Origin: Candidatus Brocadia pituitae
GTDB taxonomy: Bacteria; Planctomycetota; Brocadiia; Brocadiales; Brocadiaceae
DNA: 64,000 nt
Direction: 5' to 3'
NCBI GenBank assembly: GCA_017347445.1
Contig: AP021856.1
Location: 3,356,613-3,420,612, forward strand
Shown: positions 62,101 to 64,000 of the stretch, piece by piece
Numbering within the stretch: the stretch's first letter is position 1
Layout: every line of letters starts with the position of its first letter
Notes under the pieces: generated by a model
Seen by the model: the letters and a program-made list of their open reading frames with translations, nothing else
The model's database searches: none
Told to the model about the DNA's origin: nothing
Translations under genes and position numbers: made by a program

Positions 62101-62369
62101 AAACCCCTGGCCTTATCATCCACACTGCGATCCATTACGTCAGAGATGTTTCTGCTGATAACCTTTGTGTCATGTCGCCTTTCAGCAAACCACATCTTTA
62201 CAATTTCCGCTTGTTTTTGCCTTACCCCTTCAAGGTTGCGTATCAAGGCCTCTTCCAAATCCTTTTGCGCCTTGGGAAATGCCATAAACCGCAACAACAG
62301 TAATGGAGTAAATGAGCAGAACAAAAGTATCAGCACAAGTCTGTTTTTAATGGATCTGCGTGAAAACAT
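59172..62369 (-). CDS. Cache-HAMP-PAS-GAF-PAS histidine kinase
   Basis: 1065 residues. Membrane segment 1 is near 11-28 and a Cache-type sensor follows to about 300 (AVYITSRDGTVLVATERQQVGSN). Segment 2 is near 312-335, then HAMP (EVTKKITGGNLGQRVKDRGKKDEISELAQAF). The cytoplasmic part has a PAS (STEYSIIAEDLQGNILAFNKGASLVYGY), a GAF (GIRSYVCYPLKSKGITTGVVTLG), a second PAS (APEMIHEVSLKGNFINVNKTELN), HisKA with the phospho-His in IAHEIRNPLGAICNS, and HATPase_c (QVLWNLLVNSLDAMPDGG, GTGLGLSVVQRII). Directly followed by the NtrC-type gene with a 10-base gap, so they form a two-component pair. Confidence 0.94.
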   Translation of the reverse strand: MFSRRSIKNRLVLILLFCSFTPLLLLRFMAFPKAQKDLEEALIRNLEGVRQKQAEIVKMWFAERRHDTKVISRNISDVMDRSVDDKARGFPKLNDYIGTIKKEYGYKAVYITSRDGTVLVATERQQVGSNMLRNDYCKEALNGNVCISKIQSSVQNENENKMSDSDGPILYLSAPLMSSDSLIIGAVILKIDTLHLSEIMKSAKLGKTGETFLFNREGFMLTESPFADEIRKAGLVQQGTALALRVINPRTGKLTEGAQECLSGKEGYDAEGYKNYDGRKVLGAWCWIPEYDCGLLAQITIQEGYGAAYSLNKFVLSMLLVLAFPLTLAAFYFGRRISAPILNITEVTKKITGGNLGQRVKDRGKKDEISELAQAFNVMAESLEEKTVKLRNYTADLENTVKERTLKLQEMTNFLNSILAGSTEYSIIAEDLQGNILAFNKGASLVYGYKPEEMIGVANVRILHTGEDLKAGKVDHMLEVARKTGRYEGEVLRKRKSGEVFPVHVTFTLRRDEKGQPIGFVVISKDITEEKIVALEKEIVDNVNKIIASGLDIKEVYKNIYRELKRRIDFSWLGVACLIDGTEIVEDSHVVDGVLLSTDWPHCYRSLSHATAQDIAIKKGMPIFVKDTGEGAYQFDRELYEKGIRSYVCYPLKSKGITTGVVTLGSKQREVFGETHFGLLSQITPQLAIAIENARLFLSTRESEKKYRDLVENAPEMIHEVSLKGNFINVNKTELNKLGYTLEEMRQMALEDIVPREYRGEIRRFIKRTQETGSSELETVFLTKYGKEINVEINGTGLYNNKTGECICVRAFVRDITERKRMEEQVRRSEKLASMGELAAAIAHEIRNPLGAICNSVGILDTHLKLTGQDKDLLEMIVGQSERLDRIISDFLTFAHPREPSFSLQDIREVIKNTLFLLEQDSRFTNQIEIKEVYESVLPKVYIDPDLIHQVLWNLLVNSLDAMPDGGQIKITVRKTNVFLRDAVEIVISDTGIGVPVHELDKIFEPFYTTKTEGTGLGLSVVQRIIDDHGGTIDARSKKDKGTTFYIKLPVGNEKLAVQNNLFVG

Positions 62370-62428
62370 GTTCTTTTATTTCCTCGACCCGGGGACTGAA
62401 TCAAAGCCATACTCAATCTTTACTCTTT

Positions 62429-64000
62429 TCACAATCCCTTTTGCATCCTTTCCCTACGATCTCCTCTTTTCGTTTTTAATTGGGCGATATATAACAGCCC
62501 GTCAGACATTGAATAATTGTAGGGGAACGGACACAACTTCTCACTTAATCGGTTTATAACATAATGGTACATCCGCTCAGCCTCTTCCGGGGACATCCCC
62601 TCTGCCACTTCAAAAAAATAACCCAACCCTAAATCCTCATTGCCAGGAGCCATAATGCTTTTCAGTCTGTATTCTGAAGGGTTGTAGGTAATCGGTGAGT
62701 CTTTTTCCATACCAAAAAGAGAAGGTAAACAGGAAAACCCTGGTGAATCCAGATATTCTTTCTTGAGTACAAAGTCAAGCGTTTCCAATGCTTCTTTTTC
62801 CGTTTCGGTCGGAAACCCAATAATTACGTAGAGGTGGAAAGATATCCCTAATTTAAGGCATTCATCCAGGATATTCTTCACGCGATCGGCCTTTGTTCCC
62901 TTCTTCATGAGATCCAATACCCGCTGGTTGTACGACTCTAAACCAAAGACCAGTTTCTGGCATCCGGATTCATGCATCTTCCTGAGCACATCGTGGCTGA
63001 GGGCATTCTCAAATCGCACCCCTCCCATCCATTTAATATCCTGTTTGTTTTCCATCAGACCTTGAGATACATCGCGCAACTGATTGACAGGCACCGATTC
63101 GTCCGTGAAGAAGAAATACGGCGTATTGTATTTTTGTGAAAGCTTGTGGATGTCCTCCAGGAGCAATTCCGGCCTGCGCAAACGAAAATTCCGGTGATCC
63201 AGATGCAAATTACAGAAGGCGCATTTCCCGTAATAACAGCCTCGTGAAGTCTGCACTGGCAAGACGGTTGCGGGGGCATGGTAGAGCCGCAGAGGAAGCC
63301 CGTCAAAATCCGGGGTGGGGAGTCTGTTTAAATCTTCAGCAAAAAATGGCTCGTTGACCCAGGTACTTTTATTATCCCGATAAATCAGGTTACGGACCTT
63401 TGCAAAATCCCTCTTGCCATTCACCTGCTCTGCAAGGTCCAACAGTGCGTGCTCTCCCTCAAAAACAACAAAACTATCAACAATTGAAAATAGCCCATCG
63501 ATCTTTTTTACATTTTCAATGAGCTTGGTAAAGACACTCCCACCAATGGTAATATGGACGTCCTTGTTCCGATCCTTTATCAATTTTGCGAGGGTCAGAC
63601 CAGGAATAATCTGGGAGGTGCTGGTAATGGAAATCCCTATGATCGCGGGAGAAAACTCCAGGATGGAAGGAAGAATATGGTCCTTGTACAGATTGAGGAA
63701 GATGTTTTCTTCTTCATCGCCGAGTGCAGTAAAAATCTCCCGTGATGAATAGACCGAATACCGCATATCGTTACTGAGTGCCGTCATTGATGAAGGGTAA
63801 TACAAGACCGACAGAACACCAAGTGCATCATTTATGGTATTGACACTTTCGATGTAGCGTTCGAGGTCATAAAAACCTTCTGACCGCAATGTTTGTTTTG
63901 CAGGTTCAACCTTTTTCGCAAGAACGGGAATTGTCTCTAGCGCATGAATTAATGCCTGGCGCTTCTCCTGATCAAAAGGCGCACCCCGGCGGGATGGCCA
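62429..64000 (-). CDS. B12-binding-type radical SAM protein (partial, 5' end outside window)
   Basis: The frame is open to the right edge (at least 523 residues visible), so the true start is outside. IIGISITSTSQIIPGLTLAKLIKDRNKDVHITIGGSVF belongs to the cobalamin-binding-type domain. The radical SAM motif is QTSRGCYYGKCAFCNLH, followed by FFFTDESVPVNQLRDVSQGL and LVFGLESYNQRVLDLMKKGTKADRVKNILDECLKLGISFHLYVIIGFPTET, typical of BchE-like and RiPP-linked enzymes. The substrate cannot be inferred. It ends 59 bases before the sensor kinase on the same strand; functional linkage unclear. Confidence 0.88.
   Translation of the reverse strand, partial: WPSRRGAPFDQEKRQALIHALETIPVLAKKVEPAKQTLRSEGFYDLERYIESVNTINDALGVLSVLYYPSSMTALSNDMRYSVYSSREIFTALGDEEENIFLNLYKDHILPSILEFSPAIIGISITSTSQIIPGLTLAKLIKDRNKDVHITIGGSVFTKLIENVKKIDGLFSIVDSFVVFEGEHALLDLAEQVNGKRDFAKVRNLIYRDNKSTWVNEPFFAEDLNRLPTPDFDGLPLRLYHAPATVLPVQTSRGCYYGKCAFCNLHLDHRNFRLRRPELLLEDIHKLSQKYNTPYFFFTDESVPVNQLRDVSQGLMENKQDIKWMGGVRFENALSHDVLRKMHESGCQKLVFGLESYNQRVLDLMKKGTKADRVKNILDECLKLGISFHLYVIIGFPTETEKEALETLDFVLKKEYLDSPGFSCLPSLFGMEKDSPITYNPSEYRLKSIMAPGNEDLGLGYFFEVAEGMSPEEAERMYHYVINRLSEKLCPFPYNYSMSDGLLYIAQLKTKRGDRRERMQKGL

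Overview
The window reads as a chromosome segment of a planctomycete-like, anaerobic, nitrogen-cycling bacterium, most likely an anammox-type lineage (Candidatus Brocadiales). This is an inference from gene content: a FocA/NirC nitrite-formate channel beside an HPP-family membrane protein and NtrC-type two-component genes, exported SBBP and PQQ beta-propeller proteins, several B12-binding radical SAM enzymes, weak or absent Shine-Dalgarno signals on some genes, and many tRNA-targeted islands. No rRNA or marker gene here settles the genus.

Layout. (1) 1-8.3 kb, minus strand: a four-gene defence operon of an SF1 helicase fused to a nuclease, a membrane-anchored coiled-coil protein, a membrane-anchored coiled-coil McrB-type AAA+ protein, and a DUF2357 (McrC-like) protein cut by the window edge. 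It resembles the coiled-coil McrBC relatives called CoCoNuTs. (2) 8.5-13.1 kb, minus strand: glycosyltransferase, B12 radical SAM, methyltransferase and radical SAM genes, interrupted by a compact four-helix-bundle (S23) cassette bounded by 26-bp inverted repeats. (3) 13.8-28.1 kb: a genomic island in tRNA-Asp, delimited by an exact 32-bp direct repeat. It carries a TumE-type toxin pair, two SBBP propeller proteins with an IS3 element between them, an AbiGi-like protein, an HNH protein, a CxxCx(11)CxxC membrane protein, a phage-type repressor, and decayed transposases and integrase. (4) 28.2-33.4 kb: a second island in tRNA-Val, delimited by an exact 51-bp direct repeat. It carries two further toxin-antitoxin pairs, small coiled-coil genes, integrase fragments and a decayed ISL3 element. 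The two islands lie in tandem and have split what was a tRNA-Val/tRNA-Asp pair.

(5) 33.4-39.7 kb: trkH and trkA (potassium uptake), a HEAT-repeat lipoprotein and a class-I amidotransferase. (6) 39.8-43.9 kb, minus strand: a three-gene operon with its own promoter encoding an alpha/beta hydrolase with a GHSCG serine, a caspase-fold protease and a large unrecognised protein. This is the best candidate in the window for an undescribed effector system. (7) 44-51.8 kb, plus strand: proS, a DUF4416 gene, ndk, hisD, hisC, hisB and a PQQ-repeat exported protein. (8) 52.2-62.4 kb, minus strand: focA, a lone receiver, a coiled-coil membrane protein, a Cache-HAMP-PASx3 sensor without a kinase domain, an HPP membrane protein, and a Cache/PAS/GAF histidine kinase with its NtrC-type regulator. 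(9) 62.4 kb to the end: a B12-type radical SAM gene cut by the window edge.

The defence genes sit in three separate places (edge operon, islands, caspase operon), whereas the housekeeping his/proS/ndk/trk genes look ordinary. Dispersed palindromic repeats are frequent between genes.
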